From assembly GCF_000616095.1 (NCBI RefSeq), contig NZ_BAMS01000001.1, forward strand, positions 434,001 through 498,000: a stretch of DNA of 64,000 nt, read 5' to 3'. Source of the DNA: Sneathiella glossodoripedis JCM 23214. Lineage in GTDB: Bacteria > Pseudomonadota > Alphaproteobacteria > Sneathiellales > Sneathiellaceae. Below, piece after piece: positions 1 to 10,248 of this stretch (the stretch's first letter is position 1; every line of letters begins with the position of its first letter). The position numbers were made by a program, and so were the translations under genes. The notes beneath the pieces are model-generated. The model saw nothing but the letters and a program-made list of their open reading frames with translations. It was not told where the DNA came from and ran no database searches.

Positions 1-2064
1 TTTCACCTGAGCGAATTTCAGCGATGCGAGCATTTGCCTTGTCAATCAACCTTGCAGGGTCTTCGCGGCATTATCCATTCCCTTGTCGATCATGATCTGG
101 ATCCGGCTTTTCGCGATTTCCAGCGACTCGATCAGGGTTTCATCTTCAGAAATACAAATGGATGCTTTCGCCTTCATTTCAGCGGTCCAGTCCGTAAAGG
201 TAAAGGCCTGATCCGCCAGCAATGTTCCGATGTGAACCTCAATAATACGGCCCTGGAACACGTTTTCACCAAACTGTTTAAGCATCTGCGCCTGTGTTGC
301 ATGCACAACATCGCGGAAATCCATATGCGGTTTCATGCCACCTTTAAAGGTCACCTTCACAGATTCCGGGATCGGCATCGTCGCCTCGCCCGTTGCAAGG
401 GCTAACGCCACTGTTCCTGAATCTGCACCGAACGCAACACCCTTTGACATGCGGGTATGGGAATCACCACCGATAATGATGGCCCAGTCATCCACCGTAA
501 TGTCATTGAGAACTTTATGAATAACGTCTGTCATAGGGTGGTAAACGCCTTTAGGGTCCCGCGCCGTAATCAGACCGAACTTGTTCATAAAGCTCATAAG
601 TTTTGGGATATTTGCCTGAGCCTTGCTATCCCAAACAGATGCTGTATGACAACCTGACTGATACGCCCCATCAACAGTTGGCGAAATAACAGTTGCTGCC
701 ATTGCCTCCAGCTCCTGAGCTGTCATCAGACCTGTTGTATCCTGCGATCCAACAATATTGACTTTCACACGGACGTCTGATCCCGCATGCAGGACTTTGC
801 CTTCCGCGACACCCACTGCATTTCTGTTGAAAATCTTTTCAACCGCAGTAAGACCTTGACCTTCATGCGAGATTTCAGTGGACGGAGCAAATACTGCCGG
901 CATTTGGACTCCGAGCGTCTGAGCCGCAAAAGTCTGCAATTTCTTGCCAAAAACAACAGCGTAAGATCCACCAGCCTTAATGAACTCCAGTTTCTGAGGC
1001 GTCAAGGCAGATGAAATATCGACCAATTCCTTATCACCGTTATACAGTTTTTTGGTTTTGGTATTTATCGTGAGAACTGTGCCCGTATCTACAGAATAGA
1101 CCTGTTCCAGAACTGGATCACCAGCATCGTTCAGTACTGGATTGCCATCAGCATCCGTTTTCTTGACCCAGTTTTTCAAATCAATACCAATGCCGCCGGT
1201 CACACCTACAGTCACCTGAAAAATTGGGGAAATACCGTTGGTTCCGCCAACGATCGGGAAAATATTCACAAATGGCACATAAGGACTGGCTTGTTTACCA
1301 GTCCAAAGAGCCACATTGTTCACCCCGGACATCCTTGAAGACCCTACGCCCATTGTTCCTTTTTCAGCGACAAGCATAACACTCTTGTCAGGATGAGCTT
1401 CTTTAAGAGCTGTAATTTCAGCCTGTGCTTCTTCTGAAATCAGGCATTTCCCGTGCAGTTCCCGATCGGAGCGTGAGTGAGCCTGATTACCCGGGGACAA
1501 AAGGTCTGTTGAAATATCTCCCTCAGCCGCAATATAGGTCACAACCTTGATTTCTTCTGCCACGTCTGGAAGTTTTGTGAAAAACTCAGCTTTCGCATAG
1601 CTTTCCAAGATGTCTTTGGCAATTTCATTGCCCGCTTCATAAGCTGCTTTCAAACGGTCCGTATCCGCCTCATACAGAAAAACCTGAGTTTTCAGAACGT
1701 CCGCGGCGGAAGAAGCAATACCACTATCATCACCCAGCGCCAGATCTAGCAACACCTCAATTGAAGGCCCTCCTTTCATGTGGGAGAGCAACTCGAAGGC
1801 AAATTCAGGAGAAATTTCGTCGACAACTTCGTTGCCCAAGATAATCTCTTTTAAGAACTTGGCTTTTACACCTGCCGCACTGGTAGTTCCGGGAATAACA
1901 TTGTAGATGAAGAAATCAAGACAGTCCTTGCGATGCTCACTGCCGCTATTTTGGATATGTGAAATGATCTCCTGAACCAGCGCACCATCCTCAACCGGCT
2001 TGGGATGCAGACCGTTGGCCGTGCGAAGTTCAATCTCGTTCAAGTAATCTGTATAATAGCTCAT
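1..2064 (-). CDS. acnB: Aconitate hydratase B / 2-methylisocitrate dehydratase, C-terminus off the left edge, frameshifted at the edge
   Basis: TCA-cycle enzyme that isomerises citrate to isocitrate; the AcnB family can also dehydrate 2-methylisocitrate. The N-terminus (residues 1-160) matches the HEAT-like domain of AcnB, followed by the swivel domain with GVGSSRMSGVNN (about residue 240), then VGSQDTTG, SGCHTAS and GGDSHTR active-site segments. The open frame stops after 672 residues at position 46, but the next bases continue the family sequence in another frame (LIDKANARIAEIRSGE), so one base is missing near 49-53. The usual AcnB length is about 865-930 residues, so the [4Fe-4S] cysteines should lie beyond the window. 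Start is the ATG at 2064, giving an AcnB-like N-terminus. Monocistronic as far as visible; 264 bp of noncoding DNA separates it from the divergent kinase gene. Confidence 0.93.
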
Positions 2065-2328
2065 GACTTTCCCGATACTTTTATAATTGAATTAACTTAA
2101 CACCGGGCGGCAGATATTTCTGGCAGGCCGGGAAAAGCTTGCTGCGCGCAGTAGTAATTTATCCCTCATTAGCTTGCAAGGTGTTTCAGCATTTTTAGTG
2201 CGGAAAAACCTGAAAAATTGCCATTTAGCAGACCATTTTATCCAATGTTTGCGGCACTCCACCAAGATTTTAATAATAGTGGGATTGCATATTCATGACA
2301 TTACATATACAGAACCGCTAAAGTATTT

Positions 2329-4736
2329 ATGTATATGGCTCGTTTCATGAAGTTAATCCAAATAAAAGCACCTGTATTTCTGTCTCTCACAGTTGTGTTT
2401 TTTATTCTATGGGGTAGTGCAGCATGTTCAGCCAATTCTGATGTCATACCAACAGCCAACCAAGGAGTCCTGGATCTTCGTGACTGGGATTTTAAAAAAG
2501 CGGCACTCTGGAAATTACAGGGGATCTGGAATTTTTCTTCGGCCACTTTTTAAACCCGAACCAAAACACACCTGTGCCTAATCGGACAGGATTCCTTCAA
2601 ATACCGGGGACATGGCTGGGTTATAAAGCTAAAGGCACGTTCTTGGATAAATATGGATTTGCCACCTTTCGCCTGAAAATTCTGCTTCCCGAAGATCATG
2701 GAAATTTAGCCTTTTATTTAAAACGCGTGCAGGATTCCTATCGGATTTTCGTTAATGGGAAACTCTGGATGCAAGCGGGTAACCCCAGTAACAGCCAACC
2801 CGGCTCCGTTGCAGAAATCACCCGGGAGTTTGCCAGTCTTAAGGGTGTTAAGGGTGATCTGGATCTGGTTTTCCATATCTCAAATCATTCAAGTTATGCT
2901 GGCGGCGGCTTTTTCAACGCTTTTACCATGGCCGAACGAGATCAATATCTTGCCTATCTTGGCGATATCGCACTGGATCTGTTTTTATCTGGATCGTTAG
3001 TTTGTCTCGGTATTTTTCTGGTTACCTTGCATGCAGGCCGGTTTCGCGAGAAAGCCTATTTCGTGCTGTATGTCATGGCTTTCAGCGCTGCGACTTATGT
3101 CATCACGTCAAATGCGACGCTTGTAACGCTCTTTCCCGCTCTGTCTTACCACTGGAATGAGAGGATCGCCTATATTGGCGGCACTTTTCTTATCGCTTTG
3201 GCTTTTGAGTTCATTTATCAGGTGAACCCTCAATCAAAGGGCCACTTTTTCTCTTCTTTGATAATCTATCAAGCAGCATTGATTTCAGCCGCAGTAATAT
3301 TCTGGCCAACAGGACTTCCTGTGGAATTAATCTACGCACTTGGCGCTCATCTGCTAATTGTAACCATCGCCTGCATCTTTGAAATACGCCAGATCCTAAA
3401 GACCAAACTTCCTGGTCGCTGGTTTGTTATCGTTGGAATTGGTACGCTTGTTGTCTCCGCAATAAACGACCTTCTATATGCCAATGGCCTCATCAGATCC
3501 GTATATATTGGCCAGTTTTCGATATTATTACTTTTGTTTTGTTATGGCGCAATTCTGGCACTTCGGGTCAACAAAAGCATTCAGCAGAATGATCGGCTGG
3601 CACAGGCTATTTCGGCAATGAATGACAGCGTCGCCATTTTTGACAGTAAAGATCATGCCGTTCTATGGAATGAAGCGTACGAAAAGCACCTACCGGAAGC
3701 GGCACTAAAAATTCTAAGACCCGGGATTTCTTTTGCTGACCTGGTACGCGCAGATGCCTATTCCGGAGAAATGCCAAATATTGTGGGTCGGGAACAGGAT
3801 TATATTCGCCAGCGAAAACAACAGCATTACCAAGCAAGCGAAGCATTTGAAATCCAGCGGCAATCAGGTTGGTATCTATACAGAGAAGCGAAAACTCCGG
3901 ATGGCGGGCGCATTATTCTGGCTTCTGATCTTTCTAAGCAGAAGACCAGAGAGCTTGAACTGATGAAAACCTATCAGGATCTGATGGCAGCCAACCAGTC
4001 TAAAAACAGCTTTCTTTCCAATATGAGCCATGAACTCCGTACGCCGCTAAATGCCATTAATGGTTTCTCCGAAATGATGGCAAAGCAGGTACTAGGGCCG
4101 TTGAACGAAAAATATCAGGAATATTCCGAACATATCTATCGATCAGGCCAACATTTATTGGGTTTGGTGACGGATATGCTGGATGTCGCCCGTATTGAAA
4201 CAGGCCGTCTGCAGGTATCTCCTGAACATGTCGATCTTGTGAAGTTGCTTGAGGGGTGTGCCCGTATGGTCAGTGACAAAATGAAGCGCGCGTCCCTTGA
4301 TTTTCACTTGAGCATTCCTGATGAATTTCCATCCCTCTATGCGGACCCGGTCCGAATCCGCCAGATTGTGCTAAACCTTTTAGACAACGCCATTAAATTT
4401 ACGGATAAAAACGGCCAAATCGACTTAGGCGCCACAGTAGATATAGATGGAACAACACGTATATTTGTTCGCGATACCGGTATCGGAATTGCAGAAAAAG
4501 ACTTTGAAATAGTCATGCAGAAATTCGGGCAGGCCCGATCAACTCATCTCAACACCCACGAAGGTCTTGGCCTTGGTCTCTCTATCGCACAGGTTCTTAT
4601 GCAGTTACAGGGCGGCACGTTGGAACTGAAAAGCAAACCTGGCTCCGGCACTGAAGTCACCGCTGTGTTTCCACCCAAAGAAAAAGCACAGCAATTCTTC
4701 GCACTAAACGCCACCCTTGGTGAAAAAGGCCAATAG
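2329..4736 (+). CDS. 7TM-sensor hybrid-type histidine kinase (7TMR-DISM, PAS, HisKA, HATPase), frameshifted near its N-terminus
   Basis: Membrane-bound sensor histidine kinase of about 802 residues when repaired. A signal/anchor segment (residues 10-35) precedes a periplasmic 7TMR-DISM extracellular domain, then a block of about seven membrane helices (roughly residues 210-415), a PAS-like region, an H-box (SHELRTPLNAI), an N-box (NLLDNAIKFT), and G boxes (DTGIGIA, GLGLGLSIA). There is no receiver domain, so it needs a separate response regulator, and none is adjacent. The reading frame breaks at a run of five T at 2547-2551: ATF-stop becomes ATFLNPNQNTPV if one T is added, which joins the 74-residue leader ORF to the 720-residue remainder. 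That places the break in a homopolymer and suggests a sequence error. The 3' end overlaps the convergent hydrolase gene by 33 bp. The signal it senses is unknown. Confidence 0.85.
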
Positions 4737-5576
4737 CCTTTTGGCAACCTCTTGAGGTTGATCTTCTTGTGAAAAATGCCCCGCTCCCTTGAGTATTGTA
4801 AGCATTGATCCAGGAATGGCAGAATGTAGCTTTCTTCCCCATTCGCAAGGAAGCCATTCATCATTATCCCCCCACAGGATCTGAACCGGTATCTCTTGCA
4901 GTTCTGCCAGTCGATTAGAAACTTCCATCATATGCTTCTTATCGTAATGTCTGGCTTGATGCTGAAAATAGCTGGCTTGTCCAACAGGACCACAAATCAT
5001 ATCCAGATAAGTCTCTAAAACTTCACGGGCAAATTTGTCTTTGTTCTGTACAGCGTTCAATATCCAGTTTCGAAAATGGGCCCTATGTTCCGCCGCAGGA
5101 ATTCTAATCATTTGCTCAAGGCCGGCATTAAGCTGCTTTTGGGCCTGTTCTGATGGAGAGCTATCAAAACAAACCGTATCTATGAGCGAAAGCGTGCGAA
5201 TCCTGCCCGGAGAAAAAATAGAAAATCGCTGGGCAATACCGCCCCCATAATCATGTCCAACCAGATGTACCCTGCCAAGACCCCAGTGGTTTAGCATTTT
5301 CTCAAGAATGGGCACCTGAGCGGAGATAGAAGTATCAATCGCTGGATTGACAGGACGTTCCGATGCTCCATATCCCAACAAATCGTATAAATGAACCTGA
5401 TAACCCGCATCACAAAGCTTCGGTATTACATTGCGCCATACAATGGAAGATGCAGGTGTCCCATGAAGAAGAACAACAGGTTCTCCCACTCCATGAATGC
5501 CGTATGCAATTCGGTTTTCCTCAACGATTACGTGTTTGTTCAATATCTGTGTCATGTCGGTTTCCGTATCTAGCAA
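4704..5576 (-). CDS. Alpha/beta hydrolase with an aspartate nucleophile (haloalkane/haloacetate dehalogenase or epoxide hydrolase type)
   Basis: Cytoplasmic alpha/beta-hydrolase-fold enzyme of 290 residues. HGTPASS (about residue 39) is the oxyanion-hole HG motif, and GHDYGGG (about residue 107) is the nucleophile elbow with Asp instead of Ser, typical of haloalkane dehalogenases, haloacetate dehalogenases and epoxide hydrolases. ILWGDNDEW supplies the acid loop and GAGHFSQED the catalytic histidine. The substrate cannot be read from sequence. An in-frame ATG seven codons downstream (5555) is an alternative start. It is divergent from a LysR-type regulator, and a palindrome lies in the gap, so control by that regulator is a reasonable inference. 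Its 3' end overlaps the histidine kinase gene by 33 bp tail to tail. Confidence 0.85.
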   Translation of the reverse strand: MLDTETDMTQILNKHVIVEENRIAYGIHGVGEPVVLLHGTPASSIVWRNVIPKLCDAGYQVHLYDLLGYGASERPVNPAIDTSISAQVPILEKMLNHWGLGRVHLVGHDYGGGIAQRFSIFSPGRIRTLSLIDTVCFDSSPSEQAQKQLNAGLEQMIRIPAAEHRAHFRNWILNAVQNKDKFAREVLETYLDMICGPVGQASYFQHQARHYDKKHMMEVSNRLAELQEIPVQILWGDNDEWLPCEWGRKLHSAIPGSMLTILKGAGHFSQEDQPQEVAKRLLAFFTKGGV

Positions 5577-5618
5577 TATTGGTTAATCATAGATCGATCA
5601 AATAAATGACAAAAATGA

Positions 5619-5632
5619 ATGATATTGATCAT
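5619..5632. promoter_or_regulatory. Candidate LysR operator (ATGAT-N4-ATCAT)
   Basis: A 14-bp inverted repeat with 5-bp arms and a 4-base spacer sits between the divergent hydrolase and LysR genes, 28 bp before the ATG at 5660. It has the size and symmetry of a T-N11-A LysR box. Function is inferred from position and symmetry only. Confidence 0.4.
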
Positions 5633-5659
5633 CTGATTAGTTTATGTCATATATTGCTC

Positions 5660-6520
5660 ATGACTCAGAAACTGGACTTGAATGCCCTGAACGCCTTATG
5701 TGCAATCCAGGATTATGGTGGTGTAACTCGAGCAGCCTCAAAGCTTAATTTATCTCAATCCGCCGTATCCCATAAAATTCGGCGCTTGGAAAAGGCACTT
5801 GGCTGCACCTTGCTAGACAGACGCTCCGGTCACCCGCTCTTTACCAACGAAGGAGAGCGTCTGCTCCAATATGCCCGGCGCATGTTGAGACTGAATGATG
5901 AAGCTGTCTACGGGTTAAGCTTGCATCCTCTTAGTGGCAAAATTCGTTTAGGATTAACCGAAGAGACGACCCACAGCGCTTTAATCAATGTGCTCGGTCG
6001 TTTTTCTCGCCAGCAGCCAAATGTCACCGTAAGCACGGAAGTCTCACAAGGCCTGAAAATAGCCCGGCAACTTGAAAAAGGTGAAATTGACATTGGTATC
6101 TTTCAAGTGTTTCGCGAACATCAAGTTTCAGATGATGTAATCCTGTCCGAAAACAAATTATGTTGGGTAAAATCCGTTGATTTCCAACTCAACTGGAATG
6201 AACCCATTCCCTTTCTGGCCTTTGACGATAGTTGTTTTTATCGCAATTGGGTCTTTGACAAAGCCGCAATTCCAGCGCATGGATATGTTACAGTTTTAAA
6301 ATGTGCTAGCCTTGCCGGGCTTCTATCAGCACTCAGATCTGGCCTTGGCATTACACTGATCAGCTCAACCCATATTACTGATGATCTGGAAGAAATTACT
6401 GAAGGATTTGAATCTCCACCTCCTGTGTCAACAATTGTCCGAACAAGCCCCCATAACAAAAGCTCTGCAGTGAAAGAAATGCTCAGGCAGATTTCTCTCG
6501 AAGAGGGATATAAATCATAA
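5660..6520 (+). CDS. LysR-family transcriptional regulator
   Basis: DNA-binding regulator of 286 residues. An N-terminal winged helix-turn-helix (LNALCAIQDYGGVTRAASKL, then LSQSAVSHKIRRLEKALG) is followed by the LysR substrate-binding domain (GKIRLGLTEE onward). An upstream in-frame ATG at 5606 would add 18 residues, but the inverted repeat at 5619-5632 would then be coding and LysR proteins normally begin a few residues before the helix-turn-helix, so I chose 5660. The arrangement head to head with the alpha/beta hydrolase is the classical LysR-target layout. The inducer is unknown; a substrate or product of the hydrolase is an inference. Confidence 0.9.
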   Translation: MTQKLDLNALNALCAIQDYGGVTRAASKLNLSQSAVSHKIRRLEKALGCTLLDRRSGHPLFTNEGERLLQYARRMLRLNDEAVYGLSLHPLSGKIRLGLTEETTHSALINVLGRFSRQQPNVTVSTEVSQGLKIARQLEKGEIDIGIFQVFREHQVSDDVILSENKLCWVKSVDFQLNWNEPIPFLAFDDSCFYRNWVFDKAAIPAHGYVTVLKCASLAGLLSALRSGLGITLISSTHITDDLEEITEGFESPPPVSTIVRTSPHNKSSAVKEMLRQISLEEGYKS

Positions 6521-6620
6521 ATCCTTTCAGTCTTCAGTTTGACCCAAGGCTAATTTTGCCTTTGCGTAAACGCCCATAGAGACTATGGTCTTAAAAATTT
6601 TGCAACAAGGACATGTTACA

Positions 6621-7034
6621 ATGAAAGTTCAGGCAAAGTGGGTGGAAGGATACCGCTTTATTGGCAGTAATGAACAAGGCCATGGGTTGGTTATGGATGG
6701 CTCCGGCGGGGAAACTCGTCTCGGTAACAGCCCGATGGAACTACTGCTTCTCAGTCTCGGAGGCTGCTCCGGCATTGATGTCGTTCACATTTTAAAAAAA
6801 TCTCGACAAGATGTTGTGGATTGCGTAGTGGAAGTCACTGGCACACGCGCAGACACTGAGCCAAAGGTCTTTACCGATATTCATATGGTGTACCGGGTAA
6901 TTGGAAATAACCTGTCCATGGATAAGGTCGAAAGGGCCGTAGAACTATCTGCCGAAAAATACTGTTCCGCATCCGTAATGGCCGGAAAAGCCGCCAATAT
7001 CACCCGAGAAATATTCGTGCAGGAAGCTGAATAA
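6621..7034 (+). CDS. OsmC/YhfA-family redox protein
   Basis: Small cytoplasmic protein of 137 residues in the OsmC/Ohr superfamily, thiol proteins that reduce organic hydroperoxides or have related redox roles. The two family cysteines are visible: one in GGCSGIDV on the long helix (about residue 54) and one in YCSASVM (about residue 114). The PMELLLLSLGGCSG segment and lack of Ohr-type features put it nearer YhfA than Ohr. Start is the ATG at 6621, preceded by AAGGA; a longer frame from 6585 adds 12 unlikely residues. It is convergent with the IMPACT-domain gene three bases away. Confidence 0.88.
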   Translation: MKVQAKWVEGYRFIGSNEQGHGLVMDGSGGETRLGNSPMELLLLSLGGCSGIDVVHILKKSRQDVVDCVVEVTGTRADTEPKVFTDIHMVYRVIGNNLSMDKVERAVELSAEKYCSASVMAGKAANITREIFVQEAE

Positions 7035-7037
7035 CTA

Positions 7038-7496
7038 TCATAGCTTTTCAGCTTCCAGGTAATATCGCACGTAATCCTGTACACGGCGGAAACGGTCACC
7101 ACCCAGTTTAACCCCTCCGAACCAACGGGTAACAATAATCACGTGATTTCGGATATTGTTACCCTCCAGCATTTGCAGAATTACCTGACCAGCACCCCCT
7201 TCACCGTCATCATTTTTAACGGGCCCTTCATCTTCGAAAATAACGGCCCAAGTATTATGGGTTGCTTTAGCAAATTTTTTATCCTTTTTCAAAGACTTGA
7301 TCAAATCCGCGACTTCTTTGCGATTGCGAACGTCGGCCCCTGAAACCGCATATTTCGAACCCCGGTCATTTATAATATTCTTGTAAATTCTCATCACCGG
7401 AACTGATCGTGCACCGCAACCAGCGTCAAGAGAAAAGGGCGCCGCAATTAAACGGCACCCCAGTGTCAGGCGAGGAAACGATCGTGCTGGTGTCAT
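7038..7496 (-). CDS. Short IMPACT/YigZ-domain protein (UPF0029)
   Basis: Protein of 152 residues containing one IMPACT-type domain: ATHNTWAV, then NDDGEGGAG, then VTRWFGGVKLGGDRFRRV, matching the conserved H-N, DDGE-GTAG and RYFGG-KLG blocks of the YigZ/IMPACT family. The family is linked to translation control in eukaryotes and is of unknown function in bacteria. It lacks the C-terminal ferredoxin-like domain of E. coli YigZ (about 204 residues). Start: the ATG at 7496 has a good ribosome site (AGAGG), but the first 34 residues are unusual and the ATG at 7394 would give a compact 118-residue domain. It lies 12 bp downstream of the secreted CARDB gene and may be cotranscribed with it. Confidence 0.8.
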   Translation of the reverse strand: MTPARSFPRLTLGCRLIAAPFSLDAGCGARSVPVMRIYKNIINDRGSKYAVSGADVRNRKEVADLIKSLKKDKKFAKATHNTWAVIFEDEGPVKNDDGEGGAGQVILQMLEGNNIRNHVIIVTRWFGGVKLGGDRFRRVQDYVRYYLEAEKL

Positions 7497-7508
7497 GCAC
7501 CTCTACCT

Positions 7509-9290
7509 TTATTTAAACCGATGTTGACGCTTGTTATTGCCTTCATTTGTTTCCGCAACTTTTTTATCAGGGTCAATATACACAACAGAGGTGGAAGATT
7601 GTTTGGGCAAGCGTAATGTCACCCATTTTTTCTGCCCCTTCTTTAAGGCGGGTAACGGTTTAGTCACCTGATTTCCCTTACTGGCGGTAAAAGAGATGGA
7701 TGTCGCAGCCGATGGGCCAACACCTTTATTTTTCACCAAAACCTTGATCCGCTGCTTTCCGGTCTGCTGAATTTTCTGGATGGCCAAATCTGGTAGCAAA
7801 GCGCTTGCGTTCATCATCACAGAGCTTGATAAGCTTGGTGCGTTTGTTGCGGGATCCGTCGACGTCACTGACGTTGCCGCGCCCGCAGCAACCGGCGCGG
7901 TTTGCACGATCACGCATTTCAAATCAATAGCCTTTTCCGTCAGAACTCCGGCGCCCGTCTCACCTTCCCTCAACAGCGCAAGAGTGTAGTTCAATTTCTG
8001 CTCACGAGGCTCTTCCTGATTGATCTGGTTCGCAAATCCGGTAGGTGCAGATCCCCAAGTTACATTATAAGGCATTCCAAAAAAGGCGGTTCCACTTGCA
8101 CTAAGAGAAACATCATGATTACCCGTTGAATGCAGCTCACCAGCCTCATTTCGCACAGTTAGTCTGGCAATACCCTCAAACGGAGTACCGGAGCCTTTTA
8201 GAATGATGACCATGTGCCCGGCTACCGGACAGACCTGATCGGCAAATTTTTGTGTTTTGTTCTGTTCAAATTTAACAATCTTTTCAATGGGCTTTTTCGC
8301 CTGCACGCTAAGGTTTGGGGAACATTCCATTTCAAAGCTTTTGGCTGAGCTTTGCCGCACATTTGGACTGACGGATTCCACCCGGATGGATCCCGTCTCA
8401 GGTCCATCAACCACAGGGACATCAAAAACATCAGAAACCATCACAATTTTGCTGTGACTGGTTGTAGCATGTCGGGTGTCGCTGTAGCGATCCGGAGTAT
8501 TCGGATTGTTGTCCGAATATCTGTATCGGTAGCTCAGAGGCATGTTGATCTTGTTACTTCCCAGAACAGCCGATAGGCGCACACGGCAATAGCTGCCATC
8601 CATCGAAGCCTCCGGGAAGACAGCAACGGATGCTTGTGTAACTTCAGGCAAAGTACCAGGAACTGCGGCTACAGAATGATTTGTGGTTTTCGGCGTATAT
8701 TTCTTACAGGTTACAGCAATCTTTCGATTACCTAGTTCCCCAACACCAATAAACTGTGCGCCCGGTATTCCGGATATGTCATAATTCATTTCCGCGTCGA
8801 CAAGCAGATCATATGTCCGATCCTGCGACAGGATCCAATCTATTGATTTACCAGCTGTCAAATAATTACGCCGCATGGCATTACAATAGCTCTTGGCTAC
8901 TGTACCAACTTCATTTCCGGTTAGTATGAATGTAAAATGACGAGTTACCCTTTTGGGGCGCTGTCCCACAGGATAATTAGCGCTTACCTGATGGTTTTTA
9001 AAATCAATTTTCTCTCCTTCAAACCCAATTCCAATAATGCTCGGCCAGGCTTTCCAGCTTCTCACCCGCCCACTAAACTCGCCGTCCAACTCCATATTAG
9101 CGTTTACAAACAAAGCCGGTGCATTAACTGTGCTGTATGAACTACCATTCGATTCAACTTCAATGGAATTATAGGAAATCGAAGTTATATCGATTACAGC
9201 ATTATCTGCTGCCGCTGCCGCAGAGTAAAATGACACGAACAAGGCTGCTGCCATCCTTGCAGGTGTTCCCGTTGATAATTTGATAGGCAT
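7509..9290 (-). CDS. Secreted protein of unknown function with a C-terminal CARDB-like domain
   Basis: Exported protein of 593 residues. It starts with a clear Sec signal peptide (MPIKLSTGTPARMAAALF, cleavage near AAAA-D). The start at 9290 is fixed by an AGGGGA ribosome site eight bases upstream; the frame is open to 9347 but without such a site. The long middle part is beta-rich with scattered cysteine pairs and I do not recognise it. The last 90 residues (LLPDLAIQKI, KVLVKNKG, then DPDKKVAETNEGNN) fit a CARDB/Ig-like adhesion fold, whose terminal D-P-x-x-x-V-x-E-x-N-E-x-N-N strand is characteristic. A T/S/A-rich linker (about residues 480-510) precedes it. A surface or periplasmic role is inferred; no enzyme motif was seen. 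Confidence 0.75.
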   Translation of the reverse strand: MPIKLSTGTPARMAAALFVSFYSAAAAADNAVIDITSISYNSIEVESNGSSYSTVNAPALFVNANMELDGEFSGRVRSWKAWPSIIGIGFEGEKIDFKNHQVSANYPVGQRPKRVTRHFTFILTGNEVGTVAKSYCNAMRRNYLTAGKSIDWILSQDRTYDLLVDAEMNYDISGIPGAQFIGVGELGNRKIAVTCKKYTPKTTNHSVAAVPGTLPEVTQASVAVFPEASMDGSYCRVRLSAVLGSNKINMPLSYRYRYSDNNPNTPDRYSDTRHATTSHSKIVMVSDVFDVPVVDGPETGSIRVESVSPNVRQSSAKSFEMECSPNLSVQAKKPIEKIVKFEQNKTQKFADQVCPVAGHMVIILKGSGTPFEGIARLTVRNEAGELHSTGNHDVSLSASGTAFFGMPYNVTWGSAPTGFANQINQEEPREQKLNYTLALLREGETGAGVLTEKAIDLKCVIVQTAPVAAGAATSVTSTDPATNAPSLSSSVMMNASALLPDLAIQKIQQTGKQRIKVLVKNKGVGPSAATSISFTASKGNQVTKPLPALKKGQKKWVTLRLPKQSSTSVVYIDPDKKVAETNEGNNKRQHRFK

Positions 9291-9513
9291 GTGAAGTATC
9301 CCCTGATTTATATTAGAGTAGTTTAATTTTTGAACGAGTACAACCAAAACGCACCCTTCCTGATAAATTGGTCGGGCCGGAGGTCCATCTGGTTCAAAAA
9401 TAAATCACTCCTCCAAACACAGATTGCTTAAGGTCTTCTTCAATTTGCCTGTTGATCCAGCAGATCGGCGCGAATAGTATCGGCGGCACTAAGAACATTG
9501 CCGGAATTACCAG

Positions 9514-10128
9514 ATGACCATTTACCTTCACCATAATGATCTGCCTGACGATGTGGATCTTGGCCCCGAAATCGCAATAGATTCCGAAACCATGGGCCTA
9601 AACCCGCATCGGGACCGATTGTGCGTTGTGCAACTCTCTGCTGGTGACGGAGATGCCCATCTGGTGAAGTTTGACGGCAAGTCATATGATGCCCCAAATC
9701 TTGTAAGGCAGTTATCCGATCCGAAGCGCCTGAAACTCTTTCACTTTGGCCGTTTCGACATAGCCGTCCTGAAAAAATATCTTGGGGTTACTTGTACGCC
9801 CGTTTATTGCACAAAAATCGCCTCTCGCTTGGTGCGCACCTATACTGACCGGCATGGCCTCAAAAACCTCTGTCAGGAACTGATTGGGGTCGACTTGTCA
9901 AAACAGCAGCAAAGTTCGGACTGGGGAGCTGATGAACTCAGCACCGCGCAGCAGGAATATGCCGCTTCCGATGTCCTGTATCTCCATCAGTTACGCGACA
10001 AACTGGCCGTCATGCTTGAGCGCGAAGGACGCACAGAAATGGCGCAAAAATGTTTCGAATTTCTGCCCATGCGCGCCGAGCTCGACCTGGCCGGTTGGGA
10101 AGAGACTGACATCTTTGCCCATTCCTGA
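9514..10128 (+). CDS. rnd: Ribonuclease D, short alphaproteobacterial form
   Basis: 3'-5' exoribonuclease of the DEDDy family, acting on the 3' ends of structured RNAs including tRNA precursors. All four acidic positions are visible: AIDSETMGL (D, E), HFGRFDIAVL (D) and YAASDVLYLHQL (D with the Y four residues before the end of the motif). At 204 residues it is only the exonuclease domain, without the HRDC domains of the 375-residue E. coli enzyme, as is usual in this class. It stands at the head of the kdsD-lptCAB-rpoN block, a conserved alphaproteobacterial neighbourhood, but is 120 bp from kdsD. Confidence 0.9.
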   Translation: MTIYLHHNDLPDDVDLGPEIAIDSETMGLNPHRDRLCVVQLSAGDGDAHLVKFDGKSYDAPNLVRQLSDPKRLKLFHFGRFDIAVLKKYLGVTCTPVYCTKIASRLVRTYTDRHGLKNLCQELIGVDLSKQQQSSDWGADELSTAQQEYAASDVLYLHQLRDKLAVMLEREGRTEMAQKCFEFLPMRAELDLAGWEETDIFAHS

Positions 10129-10248
10129 CGATTAACATGGCTCTGCTAGTGAATACCCTTGTGGAAAAGCGGCCCCTTCCCTATATTCTAGCCGGTCCCT
10201 GCACAAAAATATTCAGCGACAATTTTATCAAATAACAGCGACAGACAG

